Below are positions 14,287 to 22,028 of a DNA stretch of 32,703 nucleotides, piece by piece. How positions within the stretch are numbered: position 1 is the stretch's first letter; each line of letters begins with the position of its first letter. The DNA lies in the NCBI GenBank assembly GCA_027452025.1, contig DAIDHI010000012.1, forward strand, positions 1 to 32,703, written 5' to 3'. The notes below the pieces were generated by a model. It searched no databases, was not told the origin of the DNA, and worked only from the letters and a program-made list of their open reading frames with translations. The position numbers and the translations under genes are program-made. This stretch comes from Elusimicrobiota bacterium. GTDB taxonomy: Bacteria; Elusimicrobiota; Elusimicrobia; UBA1565; UBA9628.

Positions 14287-14793
14287 GTGGCCAAGAAGGC
14301 CAAAACCGGAAAGCCCGAGAGCAACGGAAACGGCGTCCTGCCGAAGCTCAAAGCCGTCTACGAGTTCATGACTGCGAACAACCTGGACAGCCTGGAGCTC
14401 GACGAGGCCGGGACGCACCTCAAGATGGTGCGTCGCAAGGCGGTCTCGCAGATCCCGGTCCCCGTCCCGGTCGGCCTTCCGACGGCCAGCGCGGGGGCTT
14501 CGGCCCCCGCGCTAGCCGCGGCGCCGGCCCAGCCCGCGGCACCCGTCCTGCCCGCGGGCCAAACCATCAAGTCCACGATGATGGGCATCTTCTACCGCGC
14601 CTCGTCCCCTTCGTCGCCGCCCTTCGTTCGGGAGGGAGACACAGTCAAGGCCGGGCAGGTCCTCTGCATGATCGAGGCCATGAAGGTGTTCAACGAGATC
14701 AAGGCCGACTACGCCTGCACCGTCGTCAGGGTGCTGCTCGAAAACGGCAAGCCCGTCAAGTCCGGCCAAGACCTCTTCCTCGTCCAGCGCTAG
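14287..14793 (+). CDS. accB: Acetyl-CoA carboxylase biotin carboxyl carrier protein
   Basis: A 168-residue BCCP that carries carboxybiotin between biotin carboxylase and carboxyltransferase in the first step of fatty acid synthesis. The N-terminal part has LKAVYEFMTANNLDSLELDE. A flexible alanine/proline linker lies at about 57-92. The C-terminal biotinyl domain starts at about 93 and has the motif CMIEAMKVFNEI with the biotin-accepting Lys133. The IFYRASSPSSPPFVREGD stretch corresponds to the 'thumb' region of bacterial BCCP. It starts at a GTG with AGGAG about 9 bases before it, inside the end of pnp, and so belongs to that operon. Its usual partner accC is not next to it: the following gene is ftsK. 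Confidence 0.95.
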   Translation: MAKKAKTGKPESNGNGVLPKLKAVYEFMTANNLDSLELDEAGTHLKMVRRKAVSQIPVPVPVGLPTASAGASAPALAAAPAQPAAPVLPAGQTIKSTMMGIFYRASSPSSPPFVREGDTVKAGQVLCMIEAMKVFNEIKADYACTVVRVLLENGKPVKSGQDLFLVQR

Positions 14794-14800
14794 CGCCCTC

Positions 14801-17011
14801 ATGCGCCGGCACGCGAAGGCGAAAGGCTCCAAAAAAAAGACGTCCGGGATCGCCGCTGCGGCCCTGGAATGGCTGGGCTTGGGGCTCAGCGTCTTTCTAG
14901 GATGGCTCGTCGTTCTGCCCGATCCGAGATATTCGGGACGGATCGGCAGCGTGATCAACGGCGAGCTGAGCTCGGCTTTCGGCGTCATGCGCTACGCCAT
15001 TCCGGTCCTGGCCCTTAACCTCTCCTGGCGGCAGCTCGCCTACGGCCGCAAGGGCCAGCTCATATCGGCTCTCGCCTCCCTGGTGGCGCTGGCTTCGGCC
15101 TGCGCCTTCATCCACGTGCCGTCGCCCAATCTCGGCGGATCGCTGGGCGCCTACGTGGGCGAGATACTGCGCGGGGGACTCGGCGCGTTCGGAACCTCCG
15201 TCTTGAGCCTGGCGGTCATGCTCTTCGCCCTCCACATCCTCTTCGGCGTCCGCTGGGGCCGGCTCGCCGCGAGGCTCTTTCACCTGCTTGCCGATGACGT
15301 CAAGCAATGGCGCAGCGCCCGCCAGGAGCTTTCCAGGATCAAGGCGGCCGCGCCGACGATCAAAGCCGAAGCCAAGCCCGCCGTCAAGGCGCCGGAGCCC
15401 GTCAAGGAGGCTCCCAAACCGGTCATCAGAGAGGCTCCGAAGGAGCTGGTCGAAAAGCCGCGCAAGGCCGTTGGCGGCGGCGCGGCGGCGCGCGTCCCGG
15501 CTCCGGCGCCGGCCGACTCGCCCTACGCCGATTATCAGCCGCCGTCCTTGGAGCTGCTTTCGCCGCCGCCTCCGGCCAAGGACCGAGGCAAGCCCACCGA
15601 GGAGGAGATTCGCTCGGCCGTTTCCTCGCTGGAAACGACTCTCAAGAACTTCGGCATCGAAGCCCACGTCACCGGCTACGCGCCAGGGCCGGTGATCACT
15701 CGCTACGAGCTCTCGCCCGCGCCGGGAGTCAAGGTCAGCTCGATCGTCGCTCTCGAAAACGATATCGCCCTCGCCATGAAGGCCAAGGGCATCCGCATCA
15801 TCGCGCCGATCCCCGGCAAGGCCGCCGTCGGCATCGAGATCCCGAACCCGCGGCAGGCGTCCGTGGTCCTTCGCGAGATCCTGCAAAGCGACGCGATTGC
15901 CGCCTCGGCGCCGCTATTGACCTTCGCCTTAGGCCTGTCGTCCAGCGGCGAGCCGGTGTCGGCCGACATCGCGAAGATGCCCCACGTGCTGGTGGCGGGC
16001 GCGACGGGCTCGGGCAAGTCCGTGCTGATCCACTCGATGGTCTTGTCGATCCTGTTCCGGGCGCGGCCCGACGAGGTCAAGCTCATGCTCATCGACCCCA
16101 AGCGCACCGAACTGACCTTTTACGAGAGCATCCCTCACCTTTTCGATCCGACCACCGATCCCGCGAGAGTGTCCGTCATCACCAATGCCAAGGACGCCTC
16201 CAAGAGCCTGAAGGCGCTCGTTTCCCTCATGGAAAAGCGCTACGAGAAGCTCCAGCTCTTCGGCGTGCGCAACATCGAGGGCTACAACGCGGAAGCCGAC
16301 AAGAAGGGGCAGCCGCGGGAATTCTACATCGTGGTGGTCATCGACGAGCTGGCCGACCTCATGCTCATCGCCGGCGACGTCGTCGAAGACGCCATCCAGC
16401 GCCTGACGCAGATGGCGCGCGCGGTGGGCATCCATCTCGTGCTCGCCACCCAGCGCCCCTCCGTGGACGTCATCACCGGCGTCATCAAGGCCAATCTGCC
16501 CAGCCGCATCGCCCTTCAGGTGATCTCGAAGATCGACTCCAAGGTCATCCTGGACGGCAGCGGCGCCGAGGCCCTGCAAGGGCGGGGGGACCTGCTTTAT
16601 CTGGCGACCGGCGCGCAAAAGCCCGAGCGCTGCCAGGGGGCGTTCGTCAGCGAAGAGGAGATCCGCTCCGTGGTCTCGCATCTCAAGGCCCAAGGCGAGC
16701 CCAGTTACCCGATGCTCGAGACCATGGCGGCCAAGAGCTCGGCGGCGGACGATCTGGCCCAGTTCGGCGTCGAGCCGCTGGAGTTCTCGCAAGCGCTCAA
16801 GCTCGTCCTCGAGCGCCGGCGAGTCTCCCAGGATCTGCTCAAGTCCCAGTTCGGCTCCTCGGCGCGCGCCACCAATCTGCTCAGCGCGCTCGAAGTCAAA
16901 GAACTCATCCACAAGCCCGAAGGGTCCAACCGCTGGGAGATCCATTTCGACCAGATCGAGGACTACCTGCGGCAGTATTTCCCGCAGGTGCCCATCGATC
17001 AGCGGCGATGA
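14801..17011 (+). CDS. ftsK: FtsK/SpoIIIE DNA translocase
   Basis: A 736-residue membrane-anchored motor that pumps chromosomal DNA across the division septum. After a basic N-terminus come about four membrane segments (about 24-42, 57-75, 84-102 and 118-150). A charged, proline- and alanine-rich linker (about 175-260) follows. The alpha/beta motor contains KNFGIEAHVTGYAPGPVITRYE, the Walker A motif GATGSGKS (400-407), the Walker B region VVVIDELADLM (Asp515, Glu516), then LATQRPSVDVITGVIKAN and a winged-helix gamma domain (about 670-730), which reads KOPS-like sequences. The linker is short compared with E. coli FtsK and more like SpoIIIE. It begins 7 bases after accB without a visible Shine-Dalgarno sequence. 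A run of eight A (14831-14838) encodes three lysines near the start. Confidence 0.95.
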   Translation: MRRHAKAKGSKKKTSGIAAAALEWLGLGLSVFLGWLVVLPDPRYSGRIGSVINGELSSAFGVMRYAIPVLALNLSWRQLAYGRKGQLISALASLVALASACAFIHVPSPNLGGSLGAYVGEILRGGLGAFGTSVLSLAVMLFALHILFGVRWGRLAARLFHLLADDVKQWRSARQELSRIKAAAPTIKAEAKPAVKAPEPVKEAPKPVIREAPKELVEKPRKAVGGGAAARVPAPAPADSPYADYQPPSLELLSPPPPAKDRGKPTEEEIRSAVSSLETTLKNFGIEAHVTGYAPGPVITRYELSPAPGVKVSSIVALENDIALAMKAKGIRIIAPIPGKAAVGIEIPNPRQASVVLREILQSDAIAASAPLLTFALGLSSSGEPVSADIAKMPHVLVAGATGSGKSVLIHSMVLSILFRARPDEVKLMLIDPKRTELTFYESIPHLFDPTTDPARVSVITNAKDASKSLKALVSLMEKRYEKLQLFGVRNIEGYNAEADKKGQPREFYIVVVIDELADLMLIAGDVVEDAIQRLTQMARAVGIHLVLATQRPSVDVITGVIKANLPSRIALQVISKIDSKVILDGSGAEALQGRGDLLYLATGAQKPERCQGAFVSEEEIRSVVSHLKAQGEPSYPMLETMAAKSSAADDLAQFGVEPLEFSQALKLVLERRRVSQDLLKSQFGSSARATNLLSALEVKELIHKPEGSNRWEIHFDQIEDYLRQYFPQVPIDQRR

Positions 17012-17709
17012 TCTGCGCCCTGCTGCTGGGCGCCGCCCTTCCCGCCGCCGCCTCCGTCGACACCCTGCCCTTGCTGCCGGCATCGACCGCGCCCGTCACC
17101 GTCGAGATGGCCGTCGGGCGTTTGGAGGCCTTCGACCGGGCCATGACGACGCTCTCGGCGGACTTCCGCCAATCGGTGCGCTGGGAGGAGTCGGACACCG
17201 CCCAGGTCGTCGAGGGCCATGTCGACTACCGCAAGCCGCAGCTGCTGCGCATCGAGCAGCGCGTCCCGGAGCCGCAGACGATCGTGGGCGACGGGACCTG
17301 GCTATGGGTTTATCGGCCGTCCACCGAGCAAGTGATCCAGACGCGGATGGAGCAGTGGAAGAAGTCCCAGCCCCTGGCCGAGGGCTTGCTCGATTTCGGC
17401 GCCTACGCGAGCATGCTCAAGGCATACCGCGTCTCGCTTTCGGGCGTCACGCCCCTGCAAGACGGGCACAAGCGATTCACGCTTATTCTCCGGCCCAAAA
17501 GCGGATCGGCCGACATGTCCTTGCGGCTCGTCATGACGACTCGTCACTTCTTCCCGACCGAGACGGTGCTGCGGGCGGGGTCGGTGACTGTGCACTCGTT
17601 CTTTTCGAATATTCGGTATAATCCCGTCATCCCCGCCGCGCGGTTCCAGTTCCAACCGCCCCCGGGGGCCGAAGTCTTTCGCAATTTCAAGCCTCCTCAG
17701 CCGAAATGA
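17008..17709 (+). CDS. lolA: LolA-family outer-membrane lipoprotein carrier
   Basis: A 233-residue periplasmic protein. Its ATG overlaps the ftsK stop (ATGA). A short signal peptide (MICALLLGAALPAAA) is followed by the LolA fold. Visible are RLEAFDRAMTTLSADFRQSV, then VVEGHVDYRKPQLLRIEQRVPEPQTIVGDGTWLWVYRPSTEQVI, the usual pattern of an incomplete beta-barrel with aromatic strand ends, and the C-terminal VHSFFSNIRYNPVIPAARFQF. LolA takes lipoproteins released by LolCDE and brings them to the outer membrane, which fits the several lipoprotein genes in the window. No LolB is seen. The signal peptide has almost no basic residue, which is unusual. Confidence 0.9.
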   Translation: MICALLLGAALPAAASVDTLPLLPASTAPVTVEMAVGRLEAFDRAMTTLSADFRQSVRWEESDTAQVVEGHVDYRKPQLLRIEQRVPEPQTIVGDGTWLWVYRPSTEQVIQTRMEQWKKSQPLAEGLLDFGAYASMLKAYRVSLSGVTPLQDGHKRFTLILRPKSGSADMSLRLVMTTRHFFPTETVLRAGSVTVHSFFSNIRYNPVIPAARFQFQPPPGAEVFRNFKPPQPK

Positions 17710-18536
17710 CCATGGAAACCGACCGCGACCCGCTGCGAAAAATACCGACCAAGCATGCGCCGGAGCCCAAAGCCGACATCGGCAAGGCGCTGCGCGAGGC
17801 TCGAGAGAAGCGCGGCCAGACCTTGGAAGCCGTCAGCCAGCAGACCCGCATCTCGCGGCGCTATCTCGAGGCCCTCGAGAAAAACCGCTTCGACGAGTTC
17901 CCCGCCCTGGCTTATTTCCGGGGCTTTCTCAAAAGCTACTGCGATTATCTGGAAGTCGAATTCGAGCCGCTCTGGCGCCAAGCCGTCGCCAGCGGCGAGC
18001 CGGCCGCCCCGCCGACGCCGGCCTCCGAGCATTCCCAGGCGCCCGCAAAGCCCGCTCAGCCGCCGCTCGGCCGCCTGGCGCGCGTGGAGGCGCAAAAGTC
18101 GACCTCCCACCACGAGGAAGAGAAATCCCACACGGCCGCCCACGAGAGCGGCTCGCGAACCGGCGCGGCCGCCGCCGTGGCCGCTCTTTGCGTCCTGACG
18201 ATAGGCTTCGCGACCTGGCTGGTGAGGCGCCCGGCCAAGACGACGCCCGCGCAGTCCGCCCCGGCGCTGCCGGCCGCGCTCGAGCCCGTGCACAAAACCG
18301 GCGAAGCCCGAGTCGGCCTCGAATTCCGAGACGACGTCTGGGTGAGCGTCAGGGTCGACGGCAAGCTGCTCTTCGAAGGCCGCGCCCCCAAGGCTTCCCG
18401 GCAGGACTGGACGATGAGCCAGGAGATCGCTCTCAAGATCGTGAACCCGGACGCGGTCCGAGTGACGGTCAACGGCGCGCCTCTCAAGCTTCCGGCCCCG
18501 GACGCCAACGGTGTCTACCACATCGAAGCCCCCTGA
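17706..18536 (+). CDS. RodZ-like HTH and DUF4115 membrane protein
   Basis: A 276-residue protein with the RodZ layout. A cytoplasmic helix-turn-helix domain lies at about 24-92 (IGKALREAREKRGQTLEAVSQQTRISRRYLEALEKNRFDEFPALAYFRGFLKSYCDYL). A polar, proline-rich region follows, then a membrane segment (about 153-173) and a periplasmic DUF4115 domain (about 198-272: RVGLEFRDDVWVSVRVDGKLLFEGR). RodZ links MreB to the cell-wall elongation machinery and sets rod shape. Its ATG overlaps the lolA stop. Such proteins are commonly next to pgsA, as here. It carries no known DNA-binding role despite the HTH. MreB is not in the window. Confidence 0.88.
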   Translation: MTMETDRDPLRKIPTKHAPEPKADIGKALREAREKRGQTLEAVSQQTRISRRYLEALEKNRFDEFPALAYFRGFLKSYCDYLEVEFEPLWRQAVASGEPAAPPTPASEHSQAPAKPAQPPLGRLARVEAQKSTSHHEEEKSHTAAHESGSRTGAAAAVAALCVLTIGFATWLVRRPAKTTPAQSAPALPAALEPVHKTGEARVGLEFRDDVWVSVRVDGKLLFEGRAPKASRQDWTMSQEIALKIVNPDAVRVTVNGAPLKLPAPDANGVYHIEAP

Positions 18537-18555
18537 GGCGGCCCCCGCCGGCCGG

Positions 18556-19122
18556 ATGAACCTGGCCAACCAGCTCACGCTCCTGCGCATGGGCATGGCG
18601 CTGGCCATGTTCGCAGCCCTGATGCAGGCCGGCGCCGGCTTCCACGAGGCGGCCTTCCTGCTCTTTGCGCTCGCCATGGCCACGGACTGGGTCGACGGCT
18701 ACGTCGCCCGCAGGTTCCACACCGTCAGCGCTTTCGGCAAGGTCGCCGATCCCGTCGCAGACAAGATCCTGGTGGTGGGAGCGCTCATAGGCCTGATCCG
18801 GGCCCATATCGGCGTGCCGCTGTGGGGGGTCTTTCTGATCATCGCCCGCGAGCTGCTCATGGGCGGGCTGCGCGTGCTGGCCAGCGCGCACGGGAAGGTC
18901 CACGCCGCGCAGCCCTGGGGAAAGTGGAGCATGGGCGTGCAGAGCGGCTGCGTCCTGGCGATGCTCGGCCTGCTCATGATCGAGGAGCATCCCTCCGCGC
19001 TCTCCCTGCCGATCCCGCCCCTGTGCTATTGGCTGACCATCGTCTGCGTGGCGGCGGCCTGGAGCTCGGCCTACTCGTATTACCGGCAGTCCCAGAAAAT
19101 GCTCGAGAAGTCATGGGAGTAG
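18556..19122 (+). CDS. pgsA: CDP-diacylglycerol-glycerol-3-phosphate 3-phosphatidyltransferase
   Basis: A 188-residue inner-membrane enzyme that makes phosphatidylglycerophosphate, the first committed step of phosphatidylglycerol synthesis. The CDP-alcohol phosphotransferase signature D-x2-D-G-x2-A-R-x8-G-x3-D-x3-D is complete: DWVDGYVARRF, then FGKVADPVADK. About five to six hydrophobic helices are present. The start MNLANQLTLLR at 18556 is typical of the family. A longer in-frame reading from the GTG at 18511 would overlap the end of the RodZ gene and adds only a polar peptide. No clear Shine-Dalgarno sequence is visible for either. It overlaps pgpA by 10 bases, so the two consecutive enzymes of the pathway are coupled. 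Confidence 0.93.
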   Translation: MNLANQLTLLRMGMALAMFAALMQAGAGFHEAAFLLFALAMATDWVDGYVARRFHTVSAFGKVADPVADKILVVGALIGLIRAHIGVPLWGVFLIIARELLMGGLRVLASAHGKVHAAQPWGKWSMGVQSGCVLAMLGLLMIEEHPSALSLPIPPLCYWLTIVCVAAAWSSAYSYYRQSQKMLEKSWE

Positions 19123-19622
19123 ACGCCGCCGCCGATGCGGCGGCGACGGCGCTTGCGACCGGCCTGTATTTAAGCTATATTCCCGTCAAGATTTTGCAAT
19201 CTCTCGGTCATCCGAGAGGCCGCAAATGGACGGGAGCGGGCCTGGTGGGCACGCTGGAAGGGCTGGCGCTGCTGCCCCTGCTCCCTACGGCCCGATGGCC
19301 GTTCCTGGCGGCGCTGGCGGCGGCCGTCGCCGCAGCCTGCTGGATCTGCGGGAGGGCGGAGATCGCACTGGGGTCCCATGACGACTCGCGCATCGTGCTC
19401 GACGAGGTCGTCGGCTTTTGGACGGCGGCGGCGCTCCTTCCGCGAACCGCGCCCGTCCTGGCCGCGGCTTTCGTGCTTTTTCGCCTCCTCGATTCCGTGA
19501 AACTGCCGCCCTATCGCTGGCTCGAGCGCCTGCCCGGCGGCATCGGAGTCGTGGCCGACGACGTGGGCGCGGCCGTCTTCGTCAACCTCATCATCCGCGC
19601 CGCCCTGAGAGCCGGGGCATGA
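19113..19622 (+). CDS. pgpA: Phosphatidylglycerophosphatase A
   Basis: A 169-residue membrane phosphatase that removes the phosphate from phosphatidylglycerophosphate to give phosphatidylglycerol, directly after PgsA. It aligns with E. coli PgpA: SHDDSRIVLDEVVGFW corresponds to VHDHGSIVWDEFIGMW, and FRLLDSVKLPPYRWLERLPGGIGVVADDV corresponds to the FRILDMWKPWPIRWFDR...GGMGIMIDDI block. These hold the acidic metal-binding residues. The N-terminal 'PGT.GS' block is altered to GAGLVGTLEGL. Its ATG lies inside the end of pgsA and its stop overlaps the ATG of the next gene (ATGA). Confidence 0.88.
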   Translation: MGVDAAADAAATALATGLYLSYIPVKILQSLGHPRGRKWTGAGLVGTLEGLALLPLLPTARWPFLAALAAAVAAACWICGRAEIALGSHDDSRIVLDEVVGFWTAAALLPRTAPVLAAAFVLFRLLDSVKLPPYRWLERLPGGIGVVADDVGAAVFVNLIIRAALRAGA

Positions 19623-20890
19623 CCGCAGCGCTGCTCGGGGCGGTGCTCGCGCTCTCCTGCGCGGCTCGGGCCCAGAACGCGATGCCGGGATTCGGCGCGC
19701 AGACCAACTTTCCCCAGGTTTCGACCGCTCCCGTCGTCGTGCCCCCGTCGTTTGTCCCGGCCCCCGTGGTCGCTTCCTCGGCGCCCGTGACGGCGCCCTT
19801 GCCGGGCAATTTGGGCGCGCCCGTGGCTATCGCGCAGGGAGGCCCCTGGGTCGTCGGAGAGGTGCTGTTTTTCCAAAGCGGGGCGCTGTCGCCCGATTAC
19901 ACCCTGCCCGGCAAGGTGCGCGCCGCCAAAGGGGCCCTCTACACGAAGTCCGACGTGCAGAGCGACGTCGGCAGCCTCATGGCCACGGGCCGCTTTTCCC
20001 GAGTCGACCCTTCGCTCTTCGCCATCCCCAGCGCTCCCGTCCCGCCCGAATACGCCACCATCGCGACCTCGACGAGCGAGGTCCGCGTCGTCTTCAACCT
20101 GACCCCCAAGACCGTCGCCGTCTCGACGGTTCCCAAGATCGTGCTCCCGACTCCGGTCTCGGGCATGATGCTCACGCCCACGGCTTATCGCGGCACGGCG
20201 AGGACCAACCAGCCGGGGCTCGGGCTGGACTTCAACGCCCTCTACATCATCGGCCGCCTCTACGGAAGGAACAACTACACCAACGCGCCGGATCACACCA
20301 ATTACCTCGACCGCGTCGGCCTTTGGCTGTTGTCGGCCGACGGCAAGATGGAGATCCAGTCGGAAAGCCGCCTGCGTCCCGCGATGGCCGTCGGCACCCA
20401 AGGCACGCTGATGTTCCGCGACTCCCCGCAGCCCACGGTGGCTCCCGGCTCCGGGCCCAGCGTCACCGCCAACGTCAGCGAGAAGAGCACTCGCCTGCTC
20501 ACCGACGCCTATTTCGTGGCGAGCAAAAAGTTCGGCCCCGTGCGCTCCAGCGCCGGCATGATGTTCGGCGACTTCGGAGACGCCATCGTGCAATTCTCGG
20601 AGTTCCTGCAGCCCAACGAGATCGCCGTCTACAAGAACGGCAACGGAATCCCCGTCAACGTCATCAGCCGCAGCATGCCCTTCGTGAGCGTCCTGGCCGT
20701 TCCGCACCCCAACGCCCCGCTCGGCCTCGAGGTCATCCAATTCAACGGCGCAGCCGAGCACCCCCTGCTCTTCGACCTCAAGGCGGGCTACTTCCTCCAC
20801 ATGAACTTCGATCTGGGCCTGCTGAAATTCGACGGCGGCTACGACCTTCTCGGCGTCCTGCAGTTCCGCTTCAACGAATTCCCGCGCTAG
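19619..20890 (+). CDS. Outer-membrane protein with a single POTRA-like domain
   Basis: A 423-residue exported protein of unclear role. A signal peptide (MTAALLGAVLALSCAARA, cut before QNAM) is followed by a valine/proline-rich linker to about residue 72. One POTRA-like unit (about 74-165) has VVGEVLFFQSGALSPDYTLPGKVRAAKG, then LYTKSDVQSDVGSLMATGRFSRVD and STSEVRVVFNLTPK. The rest (about 185-423) is rich in alternating strands such as YFLHMNFDLGLLKF and YDLLGVLQFRF and could be a small barrel or beta domain, but the C-terminus ends in an arginine and not in the aromatic residue of a BamA substrate. One POTRA with a short C-terminal part is unlike BamA (five) or TamA (three). It is coupled to pgpA by ATGA. 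I cannot name a family with confidence. Confidence 0.7.
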   Translation: MTAALLGAVLALSCAARAQNAMPGFGAQTNFPQVSTAPVVVPPSFVPAPVVASSAPVTAPLPGNLGAPVAIAQGGPWVVGEVLFFQSGALSPDYTLPGKVRAAKGALYTKSDVQSDVGSLMATGRFSRVDPSLFAIPSAPVPPEYATIATSTSEVRVVFNLTPKTVAVSTVPKIVLPTPVSGMMLTPTAYRGTARTNQPGLGLDFNALYIIGRLYGRNNYTNAPDHTNYLDRVGLWLLSADGKMEIQSESRLRPAMAVGTQGTLMFRDSPQPTVAPGSGPSVTANVSEKSTRLLTDAYFVASKKFGPVRSSAGMMFGDFGDAIVQFSEFLQPNEIAVYKNGNGIPVNVISRSMPFVSVLAVPHPNAPLGLEVIQFNGAAEHPLLFDLKAGYFLHMNFDLGLLKFDGGYDLLGVLQFRFNEFPR

Positions 20891-20894
20891 ACCC

Positions 20895-22028
20895 GTGGCC
20901 AAGAGCAGGCTTCTCAAGAGGCTCGCGCTGAGCGCGGCCGCGCTGGCCCTGATCCTCTGCGCGGGGGAGTGGCTGGCCAGGATCGCGTTTCGCCGGAATG
21001 TCGAGGCGCTGAAGTTCAGCGGCTCCGACCTCTACTACTACTACGATCGCGCCGGCTATCGGCGCAACATTCCCAACAAAATCGGCTACGAGCGGATGTG
21101 GAACGGACAGGGCAAGGCGGAGTTTCGCATGAACTCGCTGGGCTTCCGCGGCCCCGAGATCTCGCCGGTCAAGCCCGCCGGAGCCTTCCGGGTACTGTTT
21201 TTGGGCGACTCGATCACGATCGGCGGGCGCCTGCCTGAGGATGTCACCTACGTCAACCGCGTCCGGAGGGCCTTGGCCGCCGAAGGCCGCTTCGAGGTCA
21301 TCAACGCCGGGGCGGGAGACGTGGGGCTCTACGAGGAGGAGCGCACCTTGCGCCACGAGGGCATCGGAGTCCGGCCCGATCTGGTGGTGCTGTGCTGGTA
21401 TCTCAACGACGCGCGGCCGCCGATAGGCTTTCCGGAAGAGACGATCTACCGCAACTCTTTCATCCGCTGGTTCAACACCCATCCGAGTGTGCAGAAGAGC
21501 TATTTGGCGGGTTTTCTCTACGACACGATCCGGAAGTCGCTGGTGGAACGCCGTCTGGCCCGAGACCACCGCTTCGATTGGATCCCGAGGTACCGCAGCG
21601 GCCGCTGGGTCCACGACCTGACTACCTTTCTGGTCATGGTCCAGGAGGCCCGCTACGACTGGGGCGACGCCTGGAACGACGGCAGCATCGCCTGGATGGG
21701 CCGCAAGATCGTCCTGCTGCGCGACTTCGCGGCGGCCAGGGGCGCCCGATTCGCCGTCGTGATGATGCCTCTCGGCGCGCAGGTCTTCAACGATACCGGC
21801 TCTCCGCTCGTCGACAAGCCGCAGCAGGACCTCTCGGCTTACCTCGACCGCAACGGCGTGCCCTTTCTCGACCTGCTGCCGCTGCTGCGCCGCCAAGCCA
21901 AGACGGCGAAAGGCCCGATCTTCTACGACCAGTGCCATTACACGCCTTACGGAAACGGCGTGGTGGCGCGGGATATCCTGGGCTTTTTGCGGCGCTCGCG
22001 CCTGCTAGGGGCGGCCGAGAAGCGCTAA
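20895..22028 (+). CDS. SGNH/GDSL-family hydrolase, membrane-anchored or exported
   Basis: A 377-residue protein starting at a GTG, 4 bases after the previous stop. An N-terminal hydrophobic segment (about 10-24) is an uncleaved anchor or signal peptide. The SGNH blocks are all present: FLGDSITIG with the nucleophile Ser106, INAGAGDVG (Gly141 region), WYLND with Asn171, and FYDQCHYTPYG with Asp345 and His348 of the catalytic triad. Family members remove acetyl or acyl groups from sugars or lipids; many act on exopolysaccharide, peptidoglycan or lipid A. The substrate is not readable. Its 3' end overlaps the convergent DUF2723 gene by 24 bases. It is the last gene of the plus-strand envelope operon. 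Confidence 0.87.
   Translation: MAKSRLLKRLALSAAALALILCAGEWLARIAFRRNVEALKFSGSDLYYYYDRAGYRRNIPNKIGYERMWNGQGKAEFRMNSLGFRGPEISPVKPAGAFRVLFLGDSITIGGRLPEDVTYVNRVRRALAAEGRFEVINAGAGDVGLYEEERTLRHEGIGVRPDLVVLCWYLNDARPPIGFPEETIYRNSFIRWFNTHPSVQKSYLAGFLYDTIRKSLVERRLARDHRFDWIPRYRSGRWVHDLTTFLVMVQEARYDWGDAWNDGSIAWMGRKIVLLRDFAAARGARFAVVMMPLGAQVFNDTGSPLVDKPQQDLSAYLDRNGVPFLDLLPLLRRQAKTAKGPIFYDQCHYTPYGNGVVARDILGFLRRSRLLGAAEKR

Noticed and set aside
12618..14351. A 577-codon minus-strand frame opposite pnp
   Set aside because: Composition is a mirror of the pnp codons (leucine/aspartate-rich), without motifs.
14831..14838. Eight-A run near the start of ftsK as a possible slippage switch
   Set aside because: It encodes a lysine run common in basic N-termini, and no alternative product is evident.
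17606..17622. Palindrome CGAATATTCG followed by TATAAT inside lolA
   Set aside because: It is explained by the codons for the conserved LolA end. No -35 box is present and the next start is 84 bases away.
19153..19181. TTGCGA, 17 bases, TATATT inside the start of pgpA
   Set aside because: It looks like a promoter but no start codon or gene lies just downstream. The PgpA alignment needs this stretch as coding sequence. It may be an internal promoter, but support is thin.
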